NCBI GenBank assembly: GCA_028281495.1
Contig: JANQJU010000082.1
Location: 110,278 to 174,277, forward strand
From: SAR324 cluster bacterium
GTDB taxonomy: Bacteria > SAR324 > NAC60-12
DNA length: 64,000 nt
Direction: 5' to 3'
In this document: positions 19,401 to 23,800 of the stretch, piece after piece
How the letters are laid out: the number at the start of each line of letters is the position of its first letter
Position numbering within the stretch: the stretch's first letter is position 1
The notes under the pieces: generated by a model
The model's input: only the letters and a program-made list of their open reading frames with translations
What the model was told of the DNA's origin: nothing
Database searches by the model: none
Made by a program: the position numbers and the translations under genes

Positions 19401-20585
19401 TTAGAACCGTTGCCAGAGGATGCTGCGCCTTCGCAGGATGTGCCCAAGGTGTCCCCATTTTTCGAAGGCCGAGTCAAGCGACGCCAAAACACCCCTCCCC
19501 CCCGTTCGTTCGAAGCTGAGACAACGCCCACCCAACTGCTGGAATGGTGGGTGAAGGGCGAGACAATTGCCTGGGGTTGGCTCTATGGATCCGTGTCTCC
19601 TCGGATCGTCCGATTGCCCACCTATCCGTTTGACCGAGAACGGTATTGGGTGGCGGAGCCGCAGGAAAGTCGGGAGAGTTTGCATCCGTTGTTGAATCAA
19701 CACACCTCCACCTCCACCGAATCCCGGTTTTTCACCACATTCGGGGGAAACGAGTTTTTCTTACGAGACCACGGACGCAGTTTGCCCGGAGTGACGTATT
19801 TGGAGATGGCCCGAGCCGCCGGAGAAATCCGCACCGAGCAGGGCATCCTGGGGTTGAAGAATATTGTATGGAACAAGCCCATCACCGTGAATGGGCAAGA
19901 CCAGGAAGTGCATATCGTGTTGCATCCCGCATCCGATGGATTCAACTACCGAATCGGCACTTCCGAAGCGTTGTGGGATACCGGATGGAATGCAATCCAT
20001 TCACAAGGAAAATTGATTGCCGGGGTGCGTCCTCCATCCGACCGACCCCGCGAGTTGGATATAGAAGCGATTCGGTCTCGTTGCTTGAGCATCAAGGAAA
20101 CGGACGAGTGCAATCATCTGCTGCAACACACCAATGGACCGAGTTTGTTCAGCATCGAAGCCTTTCAATACAATGCTCGTGAGGCGATTGCGGCCCTGCA
20201 ACTCCCTCCGGCTATTGAATTGGAAAACCACAACTACACCCTCCATCCGAGCATGATGAACGGAGCCGTTCTCACCAGCGTGATCTTATCCTTGATGCAA
20301 GATCCCGTGTATCGGCTACCGGTGCCCTTCACACTGGAAGCCTTGTGGATTTATGGGAAATCCCCAGAGCAAGCGTATGCCTATGCTCGCCAAAGCCCGG
20401 ACGGCAACGGAGCGGGTAATGGATCGGGTAATGGATCGGGTAATGGAGCAGGCAATGGATCCCAGCCCGGCAACGTTACCAAGCCCCGCCACATACCCAA
20501 AAAATACGATATCGACCTCATCGACACCCACGGAAACATCGTGATTGCGTTCAAAGGATTTACAGCGATTGACAAACGAAACTGA
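1422..20585 (+). CDS. Trans-AT PKS, about 6,387 aa: dock-TE-ACP / KS-KR-ACP / KS-KR-MT-ACP / KS-DH-KR-MT-ACP / KS0-DH*
   Basis: Giant multimodular polyketide synthase. Domains in order (residues): short N-terminal docking helices (1-30), thioesterase (about 50-335), ACP1 (Ser391), KS1 (Cys690, His825, His865), KR1 (Tyr1494), ACP2 (Ser1658), KS2 (Cys1973, His2108), KR2 (Tyr2858), MT1 (EIGAGTGG near 3170), ACP3 (Ser3422), KS3 (Cys3666, His3801, His3853), DH1 (His4152, Asp4326), KR3 (Tyr4807), MT2, ACP4 (Ser5359), KS4 (Cys5649, His replaced by Ala5783) and a degenerate DH2. No AT domain follows any KS. Each KS is instead followed by the post-KS region ending in LPTYPF, the mark of trans-AT synthases. 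The ATG at 1422 has AGGA eight bases upstream and overlaps the previous gene by 14 bases. The last module is split: its ACP opens the next protein. Domain order is certain; substrate and product are not. Confidence 0.93.
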   Translation: MTLDEIIAAYETGQLATADVKNKLRSLESQPRFSQPRFFIECQRVNRIKEGRPIFWVHGAFGDASVYLPLAEGIPRPFYGLQARGLFDDKTPLSGVETIAAFYADLIQSIQPEGPYDLGGYSIGGTFAYEIVQQLQAAGQTVESLTFVDSFYPPHHHRVAEGLYDWLFFISAALIDMSLRNQGLSPEQRLKTLKRPTPPTDKTEVSSTKALHEAFVRFCQEAGVDKPEAWIRSYLQKMLTIQQGYRIAEYVPQALTQSIPQVRYFKNQNGLFFGTTAAHLRPREDDPLRNVDYWSEWMTLLPNMSLHEVVVDNHLMLFEDPTALSQIRNYCVELYAPPHESSESPLPARVNREELEANATHFLKKLFANTLKRPVAEIQADAPLEKYGIDSLMATELTYRLQEVFGSQPISLLFEYRSIRALTDYFLETQPDLFCQQLGISPATTPGSLSVANKPSSAPATPSVLLSATNKSSFVPATPSVLDSKPIEHVQPTSAKTSVLTNHHVAKEMAGTEPDIAIIGLSGRYPQAQNLQEFWDILSEGQDCITEIPTDRWDWREYYTEDRTQPGHHYSKWGGFIDEVDRFDPLFFNISPRDAELMDPQERLFLEHAWSALEDAGYCREDLQQEDGAYLPAQVGVYAGVMTAEYQFIGVESSLRGHRMAFGGNMSNIANRVSYVLNLHGPSLTLDTACSSSLTTLHLACQDLKSGRTTLGIAGGVNVTIHPNKYLGLSRGQFIATRGRCESFGKGGEGYIPAEGVGVVVLKRLTDAERDGDHIYGVIKGSAINHGGKTNGLAVPNPKAQQMAIARVLDEAGINPRYISYVEAHGTGTRLGDPIEISALTQAFQQHTEDTQYCRIGSVKSNIGHCEAAAGVSGLTKVLLQMQHGQIAPSLHSEQLNPHIDFESTPFVVNQELRTWERPVVEGTTIPRIASISSFGAGGSNAHVVIEEYRATQKAQPHRNISTEETPALIVLSAKDNDRLRVMAENLLRFLQRTPELNLLNLAYTLQVGREAMEERLAFRADSLETLETKLRAFLENRPEDLYRGQVLRDQDTFSILDADEDMAHTIHAWITKRKYARILSFWVKGLHFDWKQLYDNPPSRVSLPTYPFARERHWMEPPLDMSSPLGMASPLGLPSPLDMSSPFGVQPPLDMPSPFGVQPSIAEVGMLMCEPVWKEEMASLAPDIPDYDHHWVLLCALEEISRTSLEAHLAASTCVQISAQPNDVGTHFKEIAVQVFAALQEVLETQPKGKTLVQLVVPMTGEAQVLAGLSGLLKTMHSENPKVTGQLIGVESNETEAGLIHKLQENRSVRKTSQIRYQGAHRQVLMWEELPHDSKRIDIPWKEQGTYLITGGAGGLGLIFAQEIARTTRQPTVILTGRSRPNAQQQARFAEIAALGAKIDYRQVDVTSQSQVAALIDSIEKEFSPLRGILHSAGIIRDNYILKKGIDEFEAVLAPKVVGTINLDMATRHLNLDFFVLFSSGSGVLGNAGQADYATANAFMDAYATYRQDRVPGQTLSIDWPLWKDGGMGVDAEIEKIIRQNTGMTAMETDHGVQALIRSLASQQSQILVMEGELPKLKQMLLPTPHADRPSLHALEGLPTSPATTPSERLTPSESLDPQVLQARTLHQLKALLGEAIKLSVDRVEAHAPLENYGIDSVMVTQLNSHLERVFGAISKTLFYEYQTLNALAEHLITEYPQACAQWVSAEPASESQPNVVSLRSEVPPQPESQSERMAPQPESQSERMAPQLDNKPSNESRITVPFTQPPRKGLVPSRRNSVSGTQTLEDSLDTTTFEQAPIAIIGLSGAYPQADSLEAFWDNLKRGQDCITEIPADRWPLEGFFEPSPQEAVAQGKSYSKWGSFLEDFADFDPLFFNISPREANGMDPQERLFLQHAWAALEDAGYTKSMLHRDHNRKVGVFTGITKTGFDLLDSDLRKQGKPVHPQTSFASVANRISYVLNLQGPSMPIDTMCSSSLTAIHEACENLRRGECALALAGGVNLYLHPSNYIKLCAGQMLSRDGKCKSFGKGGNGFVPGEGIGVVLLKPLAQAIQDRDPIHAVIRSSHVNHGGKTNGYTVPNPNAQRDLIRDALQKAGVSARSISYLEAHGTGTELGDPIEMTGLSQAFQHDTADTGFCAIGSAKSNLGHLEAAAGMAGLTKILLQMKHGMLVPSLHAQELNPNIDFSQTPFVVQQQLEAWKRPMVVRDRVLEEHPRRAGLSSFGAGGANAHLVIEEYIPAPETDSLPVHQPGPYPIVLSAKDEARLHEMVSNLHRFLCRHESVDLASLAYTLQVGREAMEERLSFLVDSQQDLEAKLSQLKNSGAESSLFHQGLFHRGRVKRSDDSIAATAVNALDKDVSLSEILASWVKGHPVDWNALYGGTLPARISLPTYPFAKQRYWLGDIQKPSQFARPRDMSSQSDTYAQPLSQMPSPLPIRSKEDSSPLPARSKKDSTPSQDPIHTEAWDQMSFGSKWERQAAAKPRPASGSPRRVLLVYVESSTVLKDLLLKHFQQMEPAPKVTSIRLGQQTQPLSPQAWSCGVHDSDGWQTCIRTHRVDDVYFLSACDKEMMDLDRLIHSQQANEIQLLRLAQFLGNTLPTQAQVDWTLITWDNYRVVGTETNSHGAGITGLAYALAQGDARFRVRNIDLSREDLSNPAHRNRLPKMIWNEPASDRGEVIQFYQGTRYRRAFVKLDWKHYDTASGLKTGGVYVILGGSGTVGGVITRRLVQDYRAKVVWIGRQAKASESIQQQLSAYEAGGRPLYVQADVTQLESIRHAIQQIKQKYPVLQGAIFAGTVMSLENGIRQTTEAEFYEIIDIKTQGSLNFFTALENEPLDFLCYFSSVQAYSFLSARDTAGYATGITFSDAWVQSLASHAPFPVGCINWGYWEASVKGTVMEPRLSEHYGFVSESDGFQVLEKFTHCLQHGVVSQVACLKASPAVRKLMNCQEEETMSLYSGGPSVSQAVEHPAHLPQDAAILEKHQGVQELNQWITRLVFHQLRRLGALPRKGERRDVNTLRHQTGILDKYERWWQECLRHLLAPQGFVVCRTEPGHAELGDTELVEVLRETESSETIQEEWLAFRKFYQDDPAMHPLVSMADACLNALPQVLQGAVSATEILFPKSAVENVENMYKGNAIADYFNTVVAEVAAAAIRQRLEADPQAQIRIIEIGAGTGGTTSLVLPVLAPLQKHIQEYCYTDISKAFLLHADKTFGRDCPYLVGKLLNIEHPPAPQGIEVGTYDLVIATNVLHATRNIRETLRHTKAVLKRNGLLLLNEAVQKTALGTLTFGLLDGWWLYEDETLRIPGSPLLDSETWKQVLEEEGFRSIAFPAKATQDLGEQVVVAESDGRVSSVFSASLQPALSHPAPLPLSASSPHTGPVPRPQEAVSVHRVILECLCQTLDLSESVIQGDVPFSDYGIDSILGVGFIDQINERLGIPLNTTILFETPTIDRLADHVVNVYAEKIQAAFASRRLQENPPTEPPSDVNTESASAVSVNVESASAVSVNVESASAVAGTAESATEVPGIAKSANRAPGIAVIGMSGQFPGAEDVQQFWQNLVNGEEHVGLLERRDCFDPLFFNIAPLEAETMNLHQRLILQESWKGLEDAGYNPKRLKGTRVGIFVGAEPTHYAYQTLTGSSDAIIASRLSYYLDLNGPALVVNTGCSSSGVAIHLACESLRHGESKLALAGGVFAALGPTMLEPLREAGILSPSGRCYTLDEKADGTALSEGVGVVVLKRLEDALADRDPIYGVILGTGVNQDGASNGITAPSGPAQEALMAEVYRRYGIQPEDLSYFELHGTATKLGDPVEANALVRTFQQFANSTDSTNSIDSTGRGLSCAVGSAKSHIGHTSASSGVIGLIKVLLSLQHRQIPAMQNFSRLNPLIQFGESPFYVNTQVVEWPASPAKPRTAALNSFGHSGTNAHVVVQEYLPETDPTPTNAHFRGPFLIPLSAKNTARLKDYAERLSQFLSAEPISYGLAEIAYTFQVGRESMKERVAFVVQDVSDLQDQLRAFVMEGSSVMGGSSVIEGSSKERHSKLQREICQETDPNIQSLTANRSLDQIAWEWTQGADIEWDLLYEEVKPQRVHLPTYPFKQDRYQPVVPDHNAMADGSVFKAILHPLLHENTSDLYEQRFSSTWTGKEFFLADHVVNGQPVLPGVAYLEMAREAIMRASRCSEKAMIRLENVMWTRPILVDGEGQTVHLRLLTEGSGEIRYEVYTNPTTSGEVSVHSHGVAHVDSVPDSPIEPAWLDLLDLQQTIANSDFSTDQCYQTFATRGIAYGPGHRGLQELYTGKNQVLAKVVLPATVEATQDQFYLHPSLLDSALQAALALDRGPEATAAPKPSLPFALESFEILNRCQPILWVWIRFSPGCAPDDTIRKVDIDLCDEAGRVCVRLKKFSSRTLETPALKTSDIETPALKTPAPETPALEIPTLEIPEPALTTLVPVWNPIQLANHALLPETSVRIAVVGGTSEQIKTLREQYPGISPLDIQAGDSIDRIGQALRSIGPIDHLIWVAPACSLPSLTPDSILQAQHQGVLHIFRLIKALLVLGYGQEDFGWTVITTQTQIVRTHEPVNPTHAAIHGLIGSMAKEYPDWKVRLLDLEAGNPWPVQEMFLLPPHAEGNALAHRGNEWFEPALIPVQTQRSDQSQYRMKGVYVVIGGAGGLGEVWSRFLMEHYQARIIWIGRRALTPAIQHKRDALSKWGEPPLYIQADATHRESLQTAYRTIKQHHETIHGVVHSALVLSDKSLAKMDPKQFQAGLAAKLEISLNLAQVFDSEDLDFVLFFSSLQSFSKAPGQSNYAAGSTFADAFAHWMAQQQSKLVRVMNWGYWGSVGIVADSTHRDRMARAGLGSIEPQEGMAALETLLQGPISQLVSLKLQTPHAEGSMRFEESMRFEESMRFEESITTYPVEIPSVVETCRRHFLNEDPRARSVWSAVDPQRIEMEALLFRLLWSSFQTLQVTEEHRGHLYERWVAKSQSLLKANPFLKKNTEPLKTLWNEWDYAKVPWMRDSSHKAQVVLVETCLRALPNLFTGKKKATDVLFPEGSMALVEGIHRGNIVSDYFNDIVGETVVAYFKERLARSQSGASKHNALRILEIGAGTGGTTTPVLEKLRPFASHIEEYCFTDLSKAFLIPAERRYRNEHPYFITRLFDVSEPLAHQEISPGRYDLVIATNVLHATPNIRQSLRNAKAALRNRGLLVLNELSADTLFAHLTFGLLEGWWLYEDPALRISGCPGLFPETWSSVLQNEGFASVGFPAEFALNLGQQIIVAESNGIVRQKTVVPGSTPVASTGVIPTAESTEAISFSENLSEQQLRSRCQEHLTQVIASTLKMSSDEIDTGESLETYGLDSIIVGQLTSAMRKSFGKIENTLLFEVQTIDGLTEHLLETQLDTVKQVVGNNGAAVAAPKSGNRHQMPREFRQLENRRSPENQPPLESKSASQLKSKSASRLEWEAQAPKSAQALKPAEAGQDIAIVGLSGRYPQADDLEAFWENLVNGIDCITEVPRDRWDHHRYFDADRSEPGKTYCKWGGFLNGVDRFDPLFFNIAPRDADLIDPKERLFLETVWELLEGSGYTREGLQTRYQGKVGVFAGAMYNQYQAWDAGIAKESTIALSSFSSIANRVSYFFNLHGPSVAVDTMCSSSMVALHMACESLKKSECQMAIAGGVNLSIHPKKFVGLSQAQLVGSHLDSRSFGEGDGYLPAEGVGTVLLKPLALAIQEGDAILAVIKSTAINHGGHTHGFSVPNPNAQAQLIEDNLTQSGIDPRTISYVESAANGSAVGDTIEVRALTKAFGQFTSDQQFCAIGSVKSNIGHAEAASGMSQLTKVILQLQHRQLVPSIGAEPLNPELNFAETPFCLQRELQEWEAPVISREGTRQTVPRRAIVNSFGGGGSNAHVIVEEYVPAIVSPQRTKELDAYPIVLSAKNQDRLQVVVHNLLHYVQNTSDVVLVDLAYTLQVGREAMETRLGFVVSSLQELQDHLSRFLEPLPEDAAPSQDVPKVSPFFEGRVKRRQNTPPPRSFEAETTPTQLLEWWVKGETIAWGWLYGSVSPRIVRLPTYPFDRERYWVAEPQESRESLHPLLNQHTSTSTESRFFTTFGGNEFFLRDHGRSLPGVTYLEMARAAGEIRTEQGILGLKNIVWNKPITVNGQDQEVHIVLHPASDGFNYRIGTSEALWDTGWNAIHSQGKLIAGVRPPSDRPRELDIEAIRSRCLSIKETDECNHLLQHTNGPSLFSIEAFQYNAREAIAALQLPPAIELENHNYTLHPSMMNGAVLTSVILSLMQDPVYRLPVPFTLEALWIYGKSPEQAYAYARQSPDGNGAGNGSGNGSGNGAGNGSQPGNVTKPRHIPKKYDIDLIDTHGNIVIAFKGFTAIDKRN
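1560..2730 (+). other. N-terminal thioesterase plus ACP1 unit
   Basis: Within the second gene. An alpha/beta-hydrolase thioesterase follows the docking helices: GYSIGG nucleophile elbow (Ser122, base 1785), Asp149 in VDSFY, and His314 in DNHLML complete a plausible triad. ACP1 follows with phosphopantetheine Ser391 in YGIDSL. Thioesterases normally end an assembly line, so a complete one at the front of a middle protein is unusual. It could hydrolyse stalled chains, accept a chain from another protein for release, or act on the chain handed over by the upstream C domain. Confidence 0.8.
2958..6525 (+). other. PKS module 1: KS1-KR1-ACP2
   Basis: KS1 has the full catalytic set (DTACSSS, EAHGTGT, NIGHCEA). 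KR1 has the NADPH motif GGAGGLG and a S-Y-N set (ADYATAN). It carries an Asp in the IRDN position associated with B-type (D-configured alcohol) reductases. ACP2 Ser1658 is in YGIDSV. There is no DH, so a beta-hydroxy product is expected. A 7 x 18-base tandem repeat lies between the KS and KR parts. Confidence 0.88.
4773..4898 (+). repeat. In-frame minisatellite, KS1 to KR1 linker (7 x 18 bases)
   Basis: Seven imperfect 18-base units encoding variants of SPLGMA, SPLDMS and SPFGVQ. Confidence 0.9.
6597..6662 (+). repeat. In-frame repeat, ACP2 to KS2 linker (2 x 33 bases plus partial)
   Basis: Two identical 33-base units encoding PQPESQSERMA, with the start of a third. Confidence 0.9.
6813..11800 (+). 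other. PKS module 2: KS2-KR2-MT1-ACP3
   Basis: KS2 is complete (DTMCSSS, EAHGTGT, NLGHLEA) and shares the unusual string ITKTGFDL with KS6, suggesting the two are duplicates. KR2 has GGSGTVGG and Tyr2858, but Asn four residues after Tyr is not conserved, and the B-type Asp is absent. MT1 has EIGAGTGG and the HATRNIR and WWLYED blocks of the KR-linked C-methyltransferases of trans-AT lines. Expected product: alpha-methyl, beta-hydroxy. Confidence 0.85.
8718..8783 (+). repeat. In-frame repeat, KS2 to KR2 linker (2 x 33 bases)
   Basis: Two imperfect units encoding PLPIRSKEDSS and PLPARSKKDST. Confidence 0.85.
11889..12038 (+). repeat. In-frame minisatellite, ACP3 to KS3 linker (5 x 30 bases)
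   Basis: Five units based on ESASAVSVNV. The first two are identical, later ones diverge progressively toward the KS. Confidence 0.92.
13473..13526 (+). repeat. In-frame minisatellite, post-KS3 linker (3 x 18 bases)
   Basis: Three near-identical units encoding VMEGSS, VMGGSS and VIEGSS. Confidence 0.9.
14646..14735 (+). repeat. In-frame minisatellite, DH1 to KR3 linker (3 x 30 bases)
   Basis: Units encode ETPALKTSDI and variants, grading into shorter ETPALE and IPTLE pieces. Confidence 0.9.
16098..16151 (+). repeat. In-frame minisatellite, KR3 to MT2 linker (3 x 18 bases)
   Basis: Three exact copies encoding SMRFEE. The perfect identity suggests recent expansion. Confidence 0.92.
17751..17798 (+). 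repeat. In-frame repeat, ACP4 to KS4 linker (2 x 24 bases)
   Basis: Two units encoding ESKSASQL and KSKSASRL. Confidence 0.85.
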
Positions 20586-20860
20586 AAGCGGAGTGAGTAT
20601 GAATTTGAGTGATGCCATCCATCGAGACCTTGTGGCTGCGGTCTCCGAACAGCAGCAAATCAAGCGAGACCTGATCGATTTGGAAACCGAGTTGACCCAG
20701 TATGGCTTTGAGTCCATACACTTCACGGAGTTCACGAATCGGCTCAACCAAATGTACGGTTTGGAATTGATGCCGACCGTGTTTTTTGCTTATTCCGATT
20801 TGCGCTCGCTGGGAAGCCATCTGTTAGAACAGTATCCGGAAATCCTACGGGAGAAATACG
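17859..20860 (+). other. PKS module 4, split between two proteins: KS4(His-less)-DH2* / ACP5
   Basis: KS4 keeps the Cys (DTMCSSS), but the VEAHGTGT block reads VESAANGS, so the first catalytic His is Ala (base 18768). Such KS0 domains pass the chain on without condensing. DH2 keeps a His (DHGRSLPG, shortened) but the catalytic Asp is Asn (MMNGAV, base 20259), so it is probably inactive or specialised. The partner ACP5 (Ser39, YGFESI) is the first domain of the next protein, making this a split module. Confidence 0.85.
20403..20462 (+). repeat. In-frame minisatellite inside DH2 (5 x 12 bases)
   Basis: Five units encoding GNGA or GNGS. The array interrupts the C-terminal part of the degenerate dehydratase. 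Confidence 0.9.
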
Positions 20861-23800
20861 ACCATCGGATGGATTCGCCCCCACCGTCTCCAGAATCCCC
20901 CGAATCCAAGCCAGTGCCCTCAGCATCCGAACCACCGTCTCACCCCAATTCGACTGCACGCGCCCTGAAAAAGCCTCGGCCGCATCGAGGGTTTTCTCAC
21001 ATGCAAGAACCCATTGCCATCGTCGGCATGAGTGGCCGATTTCCGGGGTCTCCGGACCTGGAAGCGTATTGGCAAAATTTGGAAGCCAATGCAGACCTGA
21101 TCACTGAGATTCCACCCGACCGCTGGGATTGGCGTGAGTTGTATGGCGACCCTCGGGAACAACTCGGCAAGACCAAAGCAAAATGGGGAGGATTCATTAA
21201 CGATGTGGATCGATTCGATCCCCTGTTCTTTGGAATCACGCCGTTGGAAGCCGAAACGATGGACCCCCAACTGCGCCTGTTCTTGGAAACCGTATGGGCG
21301 ACTTTGGAAGACGCGGGATATCGAGCTTCGCAATTAGCTGGGAGCAACACTGGGGTGTTTGTGGGCGTGGCCACGGCCGATTACAGAGACCTCTGTCCCC
21401 GAGAAAAGATAGATAGCGGCGTTCAAGTGTCTCCCTTCATGATTGCCAATCGGGTTTCGTACACCCTCGATTTTCATGGACCGAGCGAAACCATCGACAC
21501 CGCCTGCTCTAGCTCGTTGGTGGCCATTCATCGTGCCATCGAAAGCCTACGCCAAGGCAGTTGCGAGATGGCAGTCGTGGGCGGCGTCAATGTCATAGTG
21601 AGTCCGAGCGTGACCCTTTCCACCAGCCAAGCAGGAATGTTGAGCGAAGATGGACGCTGCATGACGTTTGACAAACGAGCCAATGGCATGGTGCGTGGGG
21701 AAGGGGTGGGAGCGGTGTTTCTGAAACCGCTCGAAAAAGCGATCCAAGAGGGCGACCGGATCTATGGGGTCATCCGGGGCAACGCCGAAAATCATGGGGG
21801 ACGTGCCGCCTCACCCAGTGCGCCCAATCCCATAGCCCAGGAAGCGTTGTTGGTTTCAGCTTACAGTCGAGCAAGAATCGATCCGAAAACCGTCAGCTAC
21901 ATCGAAGCCCACGGCACTGGAACTGAATTGGGAGACCCCATTGAAGTCACGGCGCTGAAAGGTGCCTTTGCGGAGCTGTACAAACGGTGGGGATCGTCAG
22001 GAGAATCGAAACCCCATTGTGGTTTGGGTTCGGTCAAAACCAATATCGGACACCTGGAAGCCGCAGCGGGGATTTCCGCGGTCATCAAAGTGTTGTTGAT
22101 GCTGCAACATCGGAAAATTCCAGGAAATGTTCATTTGAAGGAACCCAATCCATATCTGAAATTGGAGGGCAGTCCGTTTTACCTCGTCCAGGAAACCCAG
22201 GAATGGGAAAGCAGCCAAGACGGCCACCAGAATCCATTACCCCGACGTGCGGGCGTGAGCAGCTTTGGGATTGGAGGATCCAACGCCCATCTGATCATTG
22301 AAGAGTATCTGGACCATGCCTCGACATTCGTTCCGTCCGAAATGCCCGCAACGCCTGAAACGCTGGAAAAACCGGTGTTGGTTGTGCTGTCGGCCAAAAA
22401 CCAATCACGCCTTCACGAAGGGATTGCGAATCTTCAACGCTTCCTGGCCAAACATCCCCACCTTTCACTGCCCAGTCTGGCCTATACGCTTCAGACGGGT
22501 CGAGAAGCCATGAAAGAACGCCTTTGTCTGCTGGTTTCCTCTCTCGAAGAACTTCAACAAAAGTTAGCCACACAAATGCCTTCAACGACAGGAGGCAAGA
22601 CCGAGAGTTCTCGCGTCAGCAACACCGTGGAAGGGGTGTATCGAGGACGGGTCGAGCGCAATGAAGAAACTGTGGCGTTGTTTGCCGAAGACGAAGAATT
22701 GCAAGAAGCCGTCGAAAAATGGGTGCTGCGGGGCAAGTTGCCCAAGCTGGCCAGCTTGTGGGTGAAAGGCATGGATTTCGATTGGAGCCGCCTGTATCGG
22801 GAACATCCGCCCGCACGGATCAGCCTACCCACGTATCCGTTTGCACGAACCCGGTGCTGGATCACGGATAACAGTGGAACCTCTGCCCTGAAATCTCGCC
22901 AAACCTCGGATTCCCTTGACGTTTCCTCTGGTGTGTCCTCGGATCCTCTCTCCGGTGTTTCCTCCAGTATGTCCAGTATGTCTCCTGATGTTTCCTCCGA
23001 TAATTTGAACACGGATTCCATCCAGTCCTTATTATTGACTCCGGTTTGGAATGTGGTGCCGTTGTCTGACAACGCCATGTTGACTCTAGATGAATCGGCC
23101 CCGGTCGTGATGATGGGAGGCAGTTCCGGTCAGCACCAAGCGATCCGAGGGATATACCCTCAAGTTCGTCTGGTGCCGCATCCCATCCAGGACACGGTGG
23201 AAAGCTGGACCAATCAATTGAGAGCCTACATGCCGTTGACTCACTTGATTTGGATTGCTTCCGATCATGCTTTGGAGGATCTGACCCAAGAAACTCTGCT
23301 GAACGAACAACACCACGGGATTTTTCAAGTATTTCGTTTGGTCAAGGCGTTACAAGCGCTGGGGTATGGAGACAAGGAGCTGAGTTGGACCTTCATCACC
23401 ACAAACACCCAAGCCGTGTCTGCCCACGAAGCAGCAAATCCGACGCATGCTGGAATTCATGGGTTTGTGGGAGCCTTGGCTAAGGAATATCCGTATTGGA
23501 ACATTCGGTTGCTCGATATGGAACGCGACGAACAGCCCCTCCATTGCACATGGCCAGTTCGAGACATGTTTCACCTCCCGTTTCAGGCCCAAGGCAATGC
23601 CTTCGTATTTCGAAACAACGAATGGTTTGCTCAATCCTTGGTCTCCGTGGATGGATTGTCTTTGGATACTGCTTCGAATGCTTCGCCGAGCAAGGCTTTG
23701 GAAGCTTCGCCGAGCAAGTCTTTAGAAGCTTCATTGGATCAGGCAGTGGCTATAAACAACGACTCACTGCGTTTTCGATCTCAAGGGGTGTATGTCGTGA

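Noticed and set aside
20545..20598. TTG start for the second giant PKS gene
   Set aside because: It would overlap the previous gene by 41 bases; ATG 20599 has a good ribosome-binding site.
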